Source of the DNA: Flavobacterium sediminis
GTDB lineage: Bacteria > Bacteroidota > Bacteroidia > Flavobacteriales > Flavobacteriaceae
DNA: 64,000 bases
Direction of reading: 5' to 3'
NCBI RefSeq assembly: GCF_003148385.1
Contig: NZ_CP029463.1
Span: forward strand, 62,001-126,000
The stretch's first letter is position 1, and every line of letters starts with the position of its first letter. The position numbers and the translations under genes are program-made. The notes under the pieces are model-generated. The model was not told where the DNA came from. It saw only the letters and a program-made list of their open reading frames with translations, and searched no databases. Below, piece after piece: positions 1 to 8,679 of this stretch.

Positions 1-1550
1 ACGGCGGAATGGGAATGGGATTTGTAAATACCGTATTAGTATGTGATTACATCTCAGGAGCAACAGGTTCATTCTCTACCGCTTTCGGAGCCCATACTGG
101 TATCGGTACAATGCCGATTACTTTATACGGTACAGAAGAACAAAAACAAAAATACGTTCCGAAATTAGCTTCCGGTGAGTGGTTTGGTGCTTACTGTTTA
201 ACAGAGCCGGGTGCCGGTTCTGATGCTAATTCCGGAAAAACTAAAGCTGTTTTGTCAGAAGACGGAACACATTACAAAATTACCGGAGGTAAAATGTGGA
301 TCTCTAATGCCGGGTTCTGTAATTTATTTATCGTTTTTGCACGTATTGAAGACGATAAGAACATTACCGGTTTTATTGTTGAGAACGATCCTTCAAACGG
401 AATTTCTTTGGGTGATGAAGAACACAAATTAGGTATTCGCTCTTCTTCTACCCGTCAGGTTTTCTTCAACGAAACTAAAGTTCCGGTTGAAAACATGTTA
501 GCAGGTCGCGGTGAAGGTTTCAAAATTGCTATGAATGCCTTAAACGTTGGTCGTATTAAACTTGGAGCGGCTTGTTTAGATGCTCAAAGAAGAAACATTA
601 CAGAATCTGTAAAATATGCCAATGAAAGAATTCAGTTTAAAACACCTATTTCTAGTTTTGGTGCTATTCAGGCGAAATTAGCTGAAATGGCAACTTCTGC
701 TTATGCCGGAGAAAGTGCAACCTATCGTGCTGCTGCCGACATTCAGAAACGTATTGAAATTCGTCAAGAAGAAGGAAATACACATCAGGAAGCTGAACTA
801 AAGGGTGTTGAAGAATTTGCTATAGAATGTTCTATCTTAAAAGTAGCAGTTTCTGAAGATATCCAAAACTGTTCTGACGAAGGTATTCAGATCTTCGGTG
901 GTATGGGATTCTCTGAAGACACTCCAATGGAAAGTGCTTGGAGAGATGCTCGTATTGCTCGTATCTATGAAGGTACAAACGAGATCAACCGTATGCTTTC
1001 TGTAGGTATGTTGATCAAAAAAGCAATGAAAGGTCACGTTGATTTACTAGGTCCGGCTATGGCTGTTGCCGAAGAATTAATGGGAATCCCTTCATTCGAT
1101 ACTCCGGATTACACCGAACTTTTTGCAGAAGAAAAAGAAATGATCGCAAAATTGAAAAAATCATTCTTAATGGTTGCCGGTGCGGCAGTTCAAAAATTCG
1201 GACAAGAATTAGACAAACACCAACAGTTATTAATGGCTGCTGCTGATATGCTAATTGAAATTTACATGGCAGAAAGCACAATTTTAAGAACTGAAAAATT
1301 AGTTAAAAAAGTAGGCGAAGAGAAAGCTCAGGAACAAATTGCAATGGCTCAATTGTATTTATACAATGCTGTAGATATCATTACTAAAAGAGGAAAAGAA
1401 GGAATCGTTTCTTTTGCAGAAGGTGATGAACAACGCATGATGTTAATGGGATTACGCCGTTTTACAAAATATGTAAACATGCCAAATGTGGTAGCGTTAC
1501 GAGACAAAATTGCTGCTAAATTAATTTCAGAAAACCAATACTGTTATTAA
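1..1550 (+). CDS. Acyl-CoA dehydrogenase, VLCAD-type (5' end outside window)
   Basis: Flavin-dependent enzyme that oxidises the alpha-beta bond of acyl-CoA in fatty-acid beta-oxidation. The reading frame is open from the window edge, so the N-terminus (about 80-90 residues by comparison with the usual ~600 aa) is missing. The visible part has the acyl-CoA dehydrogenase middle domain (CLTEPGAGSDA, then KMWISNAGF) and the C-terminal helical domain with YEGTNEI near base 970. In the VLCAD/ACAD9 branch the Glu of this EGTNE motif is the catalytic base. About 170 residues follow it, which is the long C-terminal extension of VLCAD-type enzymes and absent from short- and medium-chain forms. The gene ends at a symmetric hairpin shared with the convergent antiporter gene. 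Confidence 0.93.
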   Translation, partial: GGMGMGFVNTVLVCDYISGATGSFSTAFGAHTGIGTMPITLYGTEEQKQKYVPKLASGEWFGAYCLTEPGAGSDANSGKTKAVLSEDGTHYKITGGKMWISNAGFCNLFIVFARIEDDKNITGFIVENDPSNGISLGDEEHKLGIRSSSTRQVFFNETKVPVENMLAGRGEGFKIAMNALNVGRIKLGAACLDAQRRNITESVKYANERIQFKTPISSFGAIQAKLAEMATSAYAGESATYRAAADIQKRIEIRQEEGNTHQEAELKGVEEFAIECSILKVAVSEDIQNCSDEGIQIFGGMGFSEDTPMESAWRDARIARIYEGTNEINRMLSVGMLIKKAMKGHVDLLGPAMAVAEELMGIPSFDTPDYTELFAEEKEMIAKLKKSFLMVAGAAVQKFGQELDKHQQLLMAAADMLIEIYMAESTILRTEKLVKKVGEEKAQEQIAMAQLYLYNAVDIITKRGKEGIVSFAEGDEQRMMLMGLRRFTKYVNMPNVVALRDKIAAKLISENQYCY

Positions 1551-1584
1551 TTACAGCAACATTTTGGTTTAGTTTGTTAAAAGT

Positions 1585-1607
1585 AAAGGCTGCCTAAGGC
1601 AGCCTTT
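1585..1607. terminator. Bidirectional hairpin terminator
   Basis: A perfect 10-bp stem (AAAGGCTGCC / GGCAGCCTTT) with a TAA loop lies between two convergent genes, the acyl-CoA dehydrogenase and the antiporter. The flanks are moderately T-rich on both strands. Confidence 0.75.
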
Positions 1608-1617
1608 CTTATGTTAA

Positions 1618-2835
1618 TTAAGGAAGTACCTCATTTTTTTCTTCATCTACGGGTTCTTCTTCTACCTGTACCTTATCTTTTTTGTCAAAGATCAACCCTA
1701 TCATCATAACCAGAGCTGACAAAACAATAACCTGAATAATCAATGCTTTATTGACTAAAGGAATCTTACTCTCCAAAGGGATTTTCAAGAACAATAAGAT
1801 CGTGATCAACCCTCGAGGAGCAATAAATAATAACGGCATCAATTTTACTTTAAACACTTTTAGCTGAATCGCTCTGACCAAGTAGATCAATGCTACAATT
1901 CCCAGAGCCAACTCTAGCGTATTAGGATTTAATATATCTTCCGTTTTCATTAAAAAGCCAAACAATAAAAAGAACAGTGAACGAACTAAAAAAGCGGCCT
2001 CTCCTATCAGTTCTTTAAACTTAACTACTTCCCGGTTCAATGTTCTGGGTTTTAGCTTCTGAATGAATTTAAAACGATCTAACTCGTCAAAATTTCCAAG
2101 AAATAAACCGAATAACATAATAAAAATCAATGCCGGCAAATGGTATATTTCAGAAATTGCAAAGATCAATATGATCAATAAAATAATCGGAGCAAATTTC
2201 ACATGGTGGTCTATCCTACTCAACAAAAATGCTAAAAATGCTGTTGCTATAAATGAGATCAGTAACATTAAGAAAACCTCTAAGGTAAAATTCCCGAGAG
2301 TTTCAAGGTTGATCACAGTATTAAGCGCTAAAAAATTAAAAAATAAAACACCGAGAATATCTGACAAACTACTTTCATAAATAGCAAACTCTTTGTTAAA
2401 TACACCTAAATTCCCCACACTGGAAATAGCAATTGCACTACTGATGATACACAAAGGAATTGCATTAATTAAGCCCTCTTTATAAGTTGCATCTAAAAAA
2501 TAATAAAAAAAGTGTCCGATAACAAAGGCTGTAATGATCAAAGGTAATATTGCCGTCACAACCGTTTTCGCTACAAAAGGTAATTTCCGCTTGTTCAGAT
2601 CCAGCTCTAAAGATCCCTCAAGAACGATCAGCACCAAACCGATTGTTCCGAAAAATTCTAAAAGCGGCTCCAGATCCGGAGTGACTAAATGGATCACTTC
2701 TGTAGCTTGTTTTACTACCCAACCTAAAAGCAATAATAAGATAACCGAAGGTATCTTTGTCTTTGAAGAAGTAATAGTAAATAAATAAGCTAATAAAAGT
2801 AAAACACATATAGTGATGATAATAGCGAAATTCAT
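1618..2835 (-). CDS. Cation:proton antiporter (CPA1/NhaP-like)
   Basis: Integral membrane protein of 405 aa with about 11-12 hydrophobic segments. This is expected for sodium (or potassium)/proton exchange across the inner membrane. The pattern of helices, the LIVLEGSLELD stretch after the second or third segment and the SSLSDILGV stretch in the middle fit the CPA1 fold, whose ion-binding site sits in an equivalent ND/SD-containing helix. The C-terminus is a short acidic/basic cytoplasmic tail with no TrkA-N or other regulatory domain. It is shorter than classical NhaP proteins, so the transported ion cannot be fixed from sequence. Monocistronic, convergent with the preceding acyl-CoA dehydrogenase. 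Confidence 0.85.
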   Translation of the reverse strand: MNFAIIITICVLLLLAYLFTITSSKTKIPSVILLLLLGWVVKQATEVIHLVTPDLEPLLEFFGTIGLVLIVLEGSLELDLNKRKLPFVAKTVVTAILPLIITAFVIGHFFYYFLDATYKEGLINAIPLCIISSAIAISSVGNLGVFNKEFAIYESSLSDILGVLFFNFLALNTVINLETLGNFTLEVFLMLLISFIATAFLAFLLSRIDHHVKFAPIILLIILIFAISEIYHLPALIFIMLFGLFLGNFDELDRFKFIQKLKPRTLNREVVKFKELIGEAAFLVRSLFFLLFGFLMKTEDILNPNTLELALGIVALIYLVRAIQLKVFKVKLMPLLFIAPRGLITILLFLKIPLESKIPLVNKALIIQVIVLSALVMMIGLIFDKKDKVQVEEEPVDEEKNEVLP

Positions 2836-2880
2836 GGGCGTTATTTTATAGCAAGATAAAAATAGTTTTCAACATTTAAT

Positions 2881-2909
2881 TTGTTCCCCGCAAGATTTTT
2901 TTATTTTTG
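2881..2909 (+). promoter_or_regulatory. Bacteroidota-type promoter (-33 TTG, -7 TATTTTTG)
   Basis: TTG at 2881-2883, 18 bp, then TATTTTTG at 2902-2909, matching the TTG-N17-23-TAnnTTTG consensus of Bacteroidota sigma-A promoters. The in-frame TTG codon at 2907 lies inside the -7 box, so translation must begin at the ATG at 2928. Confidence 0.65.
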
Positions 2910-2927
2910 TTTCAACATTTTTATAAT

Positions 2928-4127
2928 ATGATAAACCCCTCTATATCAGGTTGGATTGATAAATATTTCCATGAAAACGAGAATAATTTCATCGATTTCA
3001 AGGGAAGTTTCACCTCTTTCTACAAAACCGTCAGAGAGTCGGGCTTCATTTATGGCTATACCATTTCGTTCAACTTAAAAGAAAGCTATCCTATCGAAAA
3101 GTTTTCTCAGGACGAAATCACTAAGGTAGGACTGTTAACTTCTTTGTATTATGTTTACACTTTAGTAACCGGTGATACCGATAGCAAAAACTTTATCAAA
3201 ACGGCCAAAAACTTCTATAAAGAAGTTCAGCACGAAAATTATATTTTTTTAAAGAACATTCTCCCCTCTGCTAATAATAGTTCCAAACTGGAAGTGATTA
3301 TTAATGACAGGATACAGACCAATGCAAACTTTATCAGTAAGAACTTTTCTCATATTATTACTAATGCTTTGCTTTTTATTGATGTTTTAGCTTTCTTTAA
3401 CTATCTGAAAGCTAAAAATCATTTTTCAGCGAAATATATCAAAGATTTTGAGCTTTGCTGTATCAAAATAGTATCATTAGCTCTGAATGTAAAGCAAAAC
3501 AAAACCAAATATGATGAACTGATCATTAAACTATTTGAAAACTCGCTTCGCTATACTAAATCTCCGGAATTTGAAGAAAGCAGTTTAGAAAAGCTGAACT
3601 TTCAGGATTATCCGCACATCCTTGAACGTTTATATCTTTTAGACCTAACCGAAATGGCGCTGTGGAATGATGAAAAATTAGAATCAAAAGAACTTCAGTT
3701 CTTAAATGAGATCATTATCCGTTTACAATTAGAACATATCAATTTAGATAACAGTTGTCAAAACATTGATCAATTTATCTCAAAATACAAAGAAGAAATT
3801 CCTTATTTCAATTATTCTAATCCGGTTAAACACTTTTACGACCAAACGAATAAAACGGTTACTAAGCTTATCATTCGCAATAAAAACAGACTGATCAAAG
3901 AAATAAGTGAAAGCAAAGAACTTATGATTTTACTCCTGCAATCCACCTCTCGCGAACTGGATGAAACAGAAAAAAAGAAAGTAAAAAAACAGCTACTTGA
4001 CATTTGTAAAACAATACCGTCTTTGACCATTTTTTTACTTCCGGGAGGAGGAATCTTATTACCAATTCTAATTAAATATATACCTCAGCTTCTACCCTCC
4101 TCTTTTAATGAAAATCTGGAAGATTAA
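2928..4127 (+). CDS. LETM1-related protein
   Basis: Protein of 399 aa with no signal peptide. The last ~70 residues resemble the LETM1 domain: an amphipathic helix (LLQSTSRELDETEKKKVKKQ), then TIFLLPGGGILLPILIKYIP and a Pro-Ser end, as in the mitochondrial ion-exchange protein LETM1. From memory, flavobacterial homologues are often annotated as LETM1-related biofilm-associated proteins; the function is not established. The ~320-residue N-terminal part is helical and I do not recognise it. The ATG at 2928 is chosen over an upstream TTG because that TTG lies within the promoter. The stop codon overlaps the convergent carbonic anhydrase stop. Confidence 0.8.
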   Translation: MINPSISGWIDKYFHENENNFIDFKGSFTSFYKTVRESGFIYGYTISFNLKESYPIEKFSQDEITKVGLLTSLYYVYTLVTGDTDSKNFIKTAKNFYKEVQHENYIFLKNILPSANNSSKLEVIINDRIQTNANFISKNFSHIITNALLFIDVLAFFNYLKAKNHFSAKYIKDFELCCIKIVSLALNVKQNKTKYDELIIKLFENSLRYTKSPEFEESSLEKLNFQDYPHILERLYLLDLTEMALWNDEKLESKELQFLNEIIIRLQLEHINLDNSCQNIDQFISKYKEEIPYFNYSNPVKHFYDQTNKTVTKLIIRNKNRLIKEISESKELMILLLQSTSRELDETEKKKVKKQLLDICKTIPSLTIFLLPGGGILLPILIKYIPQLLPSSFNENLED

Positions 4128-4759
4128 AATTGTAATTTATACACTTCATCCAAATCATCATTAGAGCTGAAGTTCAATCCTAGGTCGGTAACATATCCGG
4201 AATTTAATCCGTAGACCCACCCGTGAATACTTAAATCTTGTCCTTTTTTCCATGCAGATTGAACGATAGAGGTTTTGGCCAGATCAAATACCTGCTCCTT
4301 AACATTCAACTCTACAAAACGATTAAAACGTTCTCTGTCATCAGCAATAGCATCAAGTTCCGCTCTGTTAAAACGATAAACATCCTTAATATGTCTGATC
4401 CAGTTATCAATAATCCCGATGGAATTATTGGTCATAGCTGCTTTCACGCCACCACAACCATAGTGTCCACATACAATAATATGTTGGATCTTCAGTGCAT
4501 TAACTGCATAATCCAGTACACTCAGCATACTCATGTCGGTATGCAGAACCATATTTGCTATGTTGCGATGTACAAAAACCTCTCCCGGTTCTGCCCCTAT
4601 AATCTCATTGGCCGGAACACGGCTATCTGAACAGCCGATCCACAATAACGGTGGCTTTTGTCCATCTGCTAAATTGTTAAAATAATCCGGGCTGATCTGC
4701 AATTTTCTTTCAACCCATTCTTTATTATTTTCCAGTATTTTTTTATAAAACTCTGTCAT
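4124..4759 (-). CDS. can: Beta-class carbonic anhydrase
   Basis: Zinc enzyme interconverting CO2 and bicarbonate in the cytoplasm, 211 aa, normal for the family. Zinc ligands are visible: Cys43 in GCSDSR, His99 and Cys102 in CGHYGC. The Asp45-Arg47 dyad of the active site is present. The gene sits 19 bp downstream of a SulP-family transporter on the same strand. That pairing is known from bicarbonate transporters, so the two probably work together in inorganic-carbon supply. The gene shares its last bases with the convergent LETM1-related gene (stop codons overlap in TTAA). Confidence 0.95.
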   Translation of the reverse strand: MTEFYKKILENNKEWVERKLQISPDYFNNLADGQKPPLLWIGCSDSRVPANEIIGAEPGEVFVHRNIANMVLHTDMSMLSVLDYAVNALKIQHIIVCGHYGCGGVKAAMTNNSIGIIDNWIRHIKDVYRFNRAELDAIADDRERFNRFVELNVKEQVFDLAKTSIVQSAWKKGQDLSIHGWVYGLNSGYVTDLGLNFSSNDDLDEVYKLQF

Positions 4760-4778
4760 GTTTTGCTCTGATTAGAAC

Positions 4779-6358
4779 TCATTTATTTTCTTTTTCAATA
4801 TCAATTCTTCCGGACTGTGAATTCTTAATATTGTAATGCTCTTTAAAACCTATTAAAGTCAACTCTATTTCTTTATTTTCGGCAGCTTCTACAAAATCCT
4901 TAATAACCTCCTGAACATCAAAATCGATATACGTTGTCAAAGAAGCATCAATAATTAACTTTGATTCTTCCGGAATTTGGCTCAATGTTTTTTTAATAGC
5001 AGCCTTATTCAAAAAAGAAACTTCCTGTGCCAGTTTAATCGTGATGATATCTCCTTCTTTGTAATTTTCTTTGTTAAATGAATAGGCTACTTTCAGGTTC
5101 TCATACAATAAGAATAATATACTGACAAATAAACCTATTGCCACTCCTTTTAAAAGGTCGATCCCTACTACGGCTACTACAGTAACGAAAAAAGGAATAA
5201 ATCTTGTTTTACCGCTTTTCCATAAATGCATAAAAACCGAAGGTTTTGCCAGCTTATACCCCACCATTAGTAATACAGCAGCCAAAGCAGCCAGAGGAAT
5301 ACGATTTAAAACAGAAGGAATAACCAGAACACACAACAACAATAAAATTCCGTGAAAGATCGTTGCCATTTTAGTTTTACCACCGGAATTGATATTTGCT
5401 GAAGATCGAACCACTACTGAGGTCATAGGCAAACCGCCTAAAAAACCACTGATAACATTACCGATACCCTGAGCTTTTAGTTCTTTATTGGTATTTGTGA
5501 ATCGTTTCCATGGATCCAGTTTATCTGTTGCCTCAATACACAACAAGGTCTCTATTGAAGCTACAATAGCAATTGTAACCGCTACCATCCAAACTTTAGG
5601 ATTCAGAAATGCAGACAACTTAGGCAAAGAAAGTCCCTCTTGAATTTCCGTGAATGACGGTAAATTTACCAAATGGCTTTCATTCACTACTGCCAAAGGA
5701 GAACCGGCACCTTTGAACATCTCATTCAGAACAATACTTACAACCACCACTACCAATGCCCGGGTAATAATTTGATTCTTTTTAAGAAAGAAACTTTATC
5801 CCATGCTATTAAGATGATTACAGAGATCACTGAAATCAATAAAGCGCCTAAATGGATATAGTTAATGGACTCTATTAAAGTATCGAATGTATTATGCCCT
5901 GATTTTTCTATAAAGAAAAAATCACCTTCATTGTCTATATCATGACCAAAGGCATGCGGAATTTGCTTCAGAATAATAATTATTCCGATGGCAGCCAGCA
6001 TTCCTTCGATCACACTGGTCGGAAAATAATTGGATAGCGCTCCCGCTTTGATATAACCTAACAGGATTTGTATACAACCGGCTAAAATAACAGCTACAAG
6101 AAATACCTGAAATGAACCTAAATCCATAATGGCATTCATTACTATTGCTGTTAAACCGGCTGCCGGACCGGATACGCTTAAATTAGAGTTGCTAAATATT
6201 CCGACTACAATGCCTCCTATGATTCCGGATATGATTCCCGAAAACAGAGGTGCTCCCGAAGCTAACGCAATCCCTAAACACAAAGGCAATGCTACTAAAA
6301 AAACTACTAATCCGGAGGATAAATCTCCTCTGATATTAGAAAATAAATCTTTGTTCAT
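4779..6358 (-). CDS. SulP-family anion (probably bicarbonate) transporter with STAS domain, frameshifted in this sequence
   Basis: Inner-membrane anion transporter. The N-terminal half (starting at 6358, with GALFSG/IGGIVVGIF-type SulP helices) runs into a stop at about 5750. The second half continues in another frame from about 5756 through the remaining helices and a C-terminal STAS domain (about the last 110 residues). The break falls at the coding-strand CCCGGG, with + strand CCC at 5759-5761: adding one G turns PGHW-stop into PGALVVVVV and gives one 526-aa protein of normal length. The upstream position next to a beta-carbonic anhydrase suggests bicarbonate as substrate. A sequencing deletion is more likely than a real pseudogene because both halves are well preserved. 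Confidence 0.9.
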
Positions 6359-6427
6359 AAATATATTTTACAAATTAAACTCTACTTCAAATACTATAAG
6401 TTGAAGTTTACACAATTTGAAAAGATA

Positions 6428-6718
6428 TTATGATAATTCGGGAGGCGGTAAAAATATAAGAGCTGATAACGATTCAAGGATCACTTCGTTCCTGTTCAGA
6501 AAAAGGTTGTTCTTAGAACAGCTAACTGAAACAGATTCGCAATTAATAAACAATTGAGAAGATACATTAATCGCTTCAAAAGAAACGTGGTTTTCTTCTT
6601 CTTCTGCCATATTGTAAAAATAAGAAGTGTCTGCTTTTCTATCTAAAATACTAACTACAGTTGGAGTCATCAGAAAGATAAAAAACAAAAGAAGAACTAT
6701 TTTGGTCAAACACTTCAT
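6428..6718 (-). CDS. Small exported or membrane-anchored protein of unknown function
   Basis: A 96-aa protein beginning with a hydrophobic segment (LTKIVLLLFFIFLMTPTVV) that could be a signal peptide or a single membrane anchor. An acidic stretch (MAEEEENH) and a short Cys-containing region follow (CESVSVSC). I do not recognise the family. The ATG at 6718 is chosen over an upstream start at 6775 because the hydrophobic segment then begins normally at residue 5, and because a TATATTTG -7-like box lies just upstream of that ATG. It lies between dps and the SulP/carbonic anhydrase genes on the same strand. Confidence 0.55.
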   Translation of the reverse strand: MKCLTKIVLLLFFIFLMTPTVVSILDRKADTSYFYNMAEEEENHVSFEAINVSSQLFINCESVSVSCSKNNLFLNRNEVILESLSALIFLPPPELS

Positions 6719-6769
6719 AGCACAAATATAGAATTTATCAGCAGAAATACTAATAAAAATACATAAAAA

Positions 6770-6790
6770 AACCACGCTGATTGCGTGGTT
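6770..6790 (-). terminator. Terminator of dps
   Basis: Stem AACCACGC / GCGTGGTT with a 5-nt loop, followed on the minus strand by seven T residues. It lies 8 bp downstream of the dps stop codon. Confidence 0.8.
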
Positions 6791-6797
6791 CCTTCTT

Positions 6798-7277
6798 TTA
6801 AATTTCTTCTTCCATCCAGGCTTTAAGCATCCAGATGGTTTTTTCCTGCTCTTTTATAAAATCACTCATCATAGAGTTGGTTCCTTCATCATCAATTGCA
6901 TCGGATGCGTTTAAAATTTCACGTTCTACCTTTAACAGATCCGTTAACGATTCTATTACTAATTGTACGGCCTCAACATCCTTAGAAATGTTTTTCCCTA
7001 TTTTTAAACGATTATGTTCCAAGTAATCTGAAAAAGTATGTAAAGGAGTTCCCCCGAGTGTCAGAACTCTCTCTGCGATCATATCGATCTTTACTTGAGA
7101 GTCATTATACAATTCCTCAAACTTTAAGTGTAAATCAAAAAAGCGCTTTCCTCTGATATTCCAATGTAAACCTCTTAAATTTTGATAATATACCTGAAAA
7201 TTAGAAAGTAAAGTATTTAGATCTTCAATTAATTTTTCCGTTTCTTTAATAGGTAAGCCTAATGTGTTTGTTTTCAT
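6798..7277 (-). CDS. dps: Dps family DNA-binding ferritin-like protein
   Basis: Forms 12-subunit shells that oxidise and store iron with peroxide and protect DNA. Length is 159 aa. The ferroxidase residues follow Dps spacing: His38 in LHWNIRG, His50, Glu54 (in place of the usual Asp), Asp65 and Glu69. The ATG at 7277 is preferred to a start at 7307 because it has an AAAGGA-like ribosome-binding site 8-9 bases upstream. It is divergent from oxyR with 107 bp between the two starts, which strongly suggests control by OxyR. Confidence 0.93.
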   Translation of the reverse strand: MKTNTLGLPIKETEKLIEDLNTLLSNFQVYYQNLRGLHWNIRGKRFFDLHLKFEELYNDSQVKIDMIAERVLTLGGTPLHTFSDYLEHNRLKIGKNISKDVEAVQLVIESLTDLLKVEREILNASDAIDDEGTNSMMSDFIKEQEKTIWMLKAWMEEEI

Positions 7278-7304
7278 AATTTTTTGTCCTTTTTTAATTA
7301 CATT

Positions 7305-7312
7305 CAAATTTA
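7305..7312 (-). promoter_or_regulatory. Probable -7 box of dps
   Basis: TAAATTTG on the minus strand, 28 bp upstream of the dps ATG, matches TAnnTTTG. No good TTG -33 element is present, which would fit an activator-dependent (OxyR) promoter. Confidence 0.45.
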
Positions 7313-7384
7313 CGATTTTTTACACTTTTTTCCCATAATCTGAATTGATAGTTATTATATTTGCATCAAAATAATTTATTAAAG

Positions 7385-8323
7385 ATGACCATAACTCAAC
7401 TTCACTATGTTTTAGCTGTTGCCGAACATAAAAATTTTACCCTCGCTGCCGAAAAATGTTTTGTTACCCAACCTACTTTGAGCATGCAAATCCAAAAATT
7501 AGAAGAAGAACTGGATGTTATCATCTTTGATCGAAGTAAAAAACCGATCTCCTTAACCGAAGTCGGTGAAAAGATTGTCACTCAGGCTAAAAACATTGTC
7601 AATGAAGCCGGAAGAATAAAAGACATTGTCGATCAGCAAAAAGGTTACATAGGAGGAGAATTTAAAGTAGGGATCATTCCGACGATCATGCCGACCTTGT
7701 TGCCAATGTTTCTGAATAACTTCATCCACAAGTATCCTAAAGTCAATTTGATTATTGAAGAAAATACTACTGAGGAAATCATTACCAAGTTAAAAAACGG
7801 GCACCTGGACTGTGCCATAGCCGCCACTCCTCTGGAAGAAGAGAGTATTAAGGAAATCGTTTTATACTACGAACCGTTTGTTGCCTACATTCCTGAAAGC
7901 AATAAGAACTACAACAAAAAAGAAATTGAGATTAACGATCTCAATGACGATAATATCTTATTATTGCAAGATGGACATTGTTTTAGAAACGGAATTTTAA
8001 ATCTATGTAAAAACAATAAGTTTTTAGAAGAAGGCGGATTTCATTTAGAAAGCGGAAGCTTTGAAACCTTGATCAAATTAGCTGATGAAGGCCTTGGGGT
8101 TACACTTTTGCCATACCTACATACGATTGACCTTAATGAGAAGAATAAAGCTAAACTTCGCGATTTTACAGATCCTAAACCTGCCAGAGAAGTGAGTTTG
8201 ATTTATCCTAAAAACGAACTTAAAATACATATTATAGAAGCACTCCGCAATACCATATCGGGTGTGATCAAAGGAGCTATTGCCTTTCATGATGTAGAAA
8301 TCATAAGTCCTAAACTAAAATAA
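7385..8323 (+). CDS. oxyR: Hydrogen-peroxide-inducible transcriptional activator OxyR (LysR family)
   Basis: LysR-type regulator of 312 aa: N-terminal winged helix-turn-helix (residues ~1-60, NFTLAAEKCFVTQPTLSMQI) and a C-terminal sensor domain. The redox pair is present at exactly Cys199 and Cys208 (DGHCFRNGILNLC). This matches E. coli OxyR numbering, where the two cysteines form the peroxide-induced disulfide. The ATG at 7385 is used because the LysR fold begins immediately after it. The gene is divergent from dps, a classical OxyR target, so the shared 107-bp gap probably holds the binding site. A clean terminator follows. Confidence 0.95.
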   Translation: MTITQLHYVLAVAEHKNFTLAAEKCFVTQPTLSMQIQKLEEELDVIIFDRSKKPISLTEVGEKIVTQAKNIVNEAGRIKDIVDQQKGYIGGEFKVGIIPTIMPTLLPMFLNNFIHKYPKVNLIIEENTTEEIITKLKNGHLDCAIAATPLEEESIKEIVLYYEPFVAYIPESNKNYNKKEIEINDLNDDNILLLQDGHCFRNGILNLCKNNKFLEEGGFHLESGSFETLIKLADEGLGVTLLPYLHTIDLNEKNKAKLRDFTDPKPAREVSLIYPKNELKIHIIEALRNTISGVIKGAIAFHDVEIISPKLK

Positions 8324-8324
8324 A

Positions 8325-8350
8325 AAAGAGTGGTTATACCACCACTCTTT
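8325..8350. terminator. Bidirectional terminator after oxyR
   Basis: Ten-bp stem AAAGAGTGGT / ACCACTCTTT with a 6-nt loop, flanked by A and T runs. It serves oxyR and the convergent small gene at 8369. Confidence 0.85.
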
Positions 8351-8368
8351 TCTTATATTTTTATATTA

Positions 8369-8563
8369 TTAGTTTACATATATTAAACACTGCCTCAACT
8401 CCGGCTTTTCTTTTGTAAATTGTAGTAACCAATCTCTTAATTGCTCAATTTCATACGGTAATAAAACTTTAACGGCCTTTTCTAGTTCTTTACAAAAAAG
8501 TCTAGGGTCAAAACTAACTCTTTCAAGTATAGATTTAGTGTACGAATACATTGATCTTGACAT
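8369..8563 (-). CDS. Conserved small protein of unknown function
   Basis: A soluble 64-aa protein with no signal peptide, alternating charged and hydrophobic residues (FCKELEKAVKVLLPYEIEQLRDWLLQF) predicting two or three helices. From memory very similar short proteins occur across Flavobacterium, but no function is known to me. It is flanked by a terminator on its 3' side and about 115 bp of AT-rich DNA before mnmD. Coding potential is supported by an even codon pattern and a plausible compact fold. Confidence 0.7.
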   Translation of the reverse strand: MSRSMYSYTKSILERVSFDPRLFCKELEKAVKVLLPYEIEQLRDWLLQFTKEKPELRQCLIYVN

Positions 8564-8679
8564 ACTTTTTTAGGATATATTGGTTAAACATGGGGTAAGA
8601 ACGCATTTCAAAAATAATAATTTTTAGAATACATTTGCCATTATATTCATTAAAAAAATCTTAAAAAAAACATAATTTT

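Noticed and set aside
2063..2380. A 105-codon open frame on the plus strand inside the antiporter gene
   Set aside because: It is antisense to a well-supported membrane protein gene, has a lysine/asparagine-rich translation without domains and no promoter. The same holds for the antisense frames at 4238-4630, 10827-11099, 48889-49209 and 55567-55881.
2907..2927. TTG at 2907 as start of the LETM1-related protein
   Set aside because: It lies within the -7 promoter box, so it is unlikely to be inside the mRNA; the ATG at 2928 is used.
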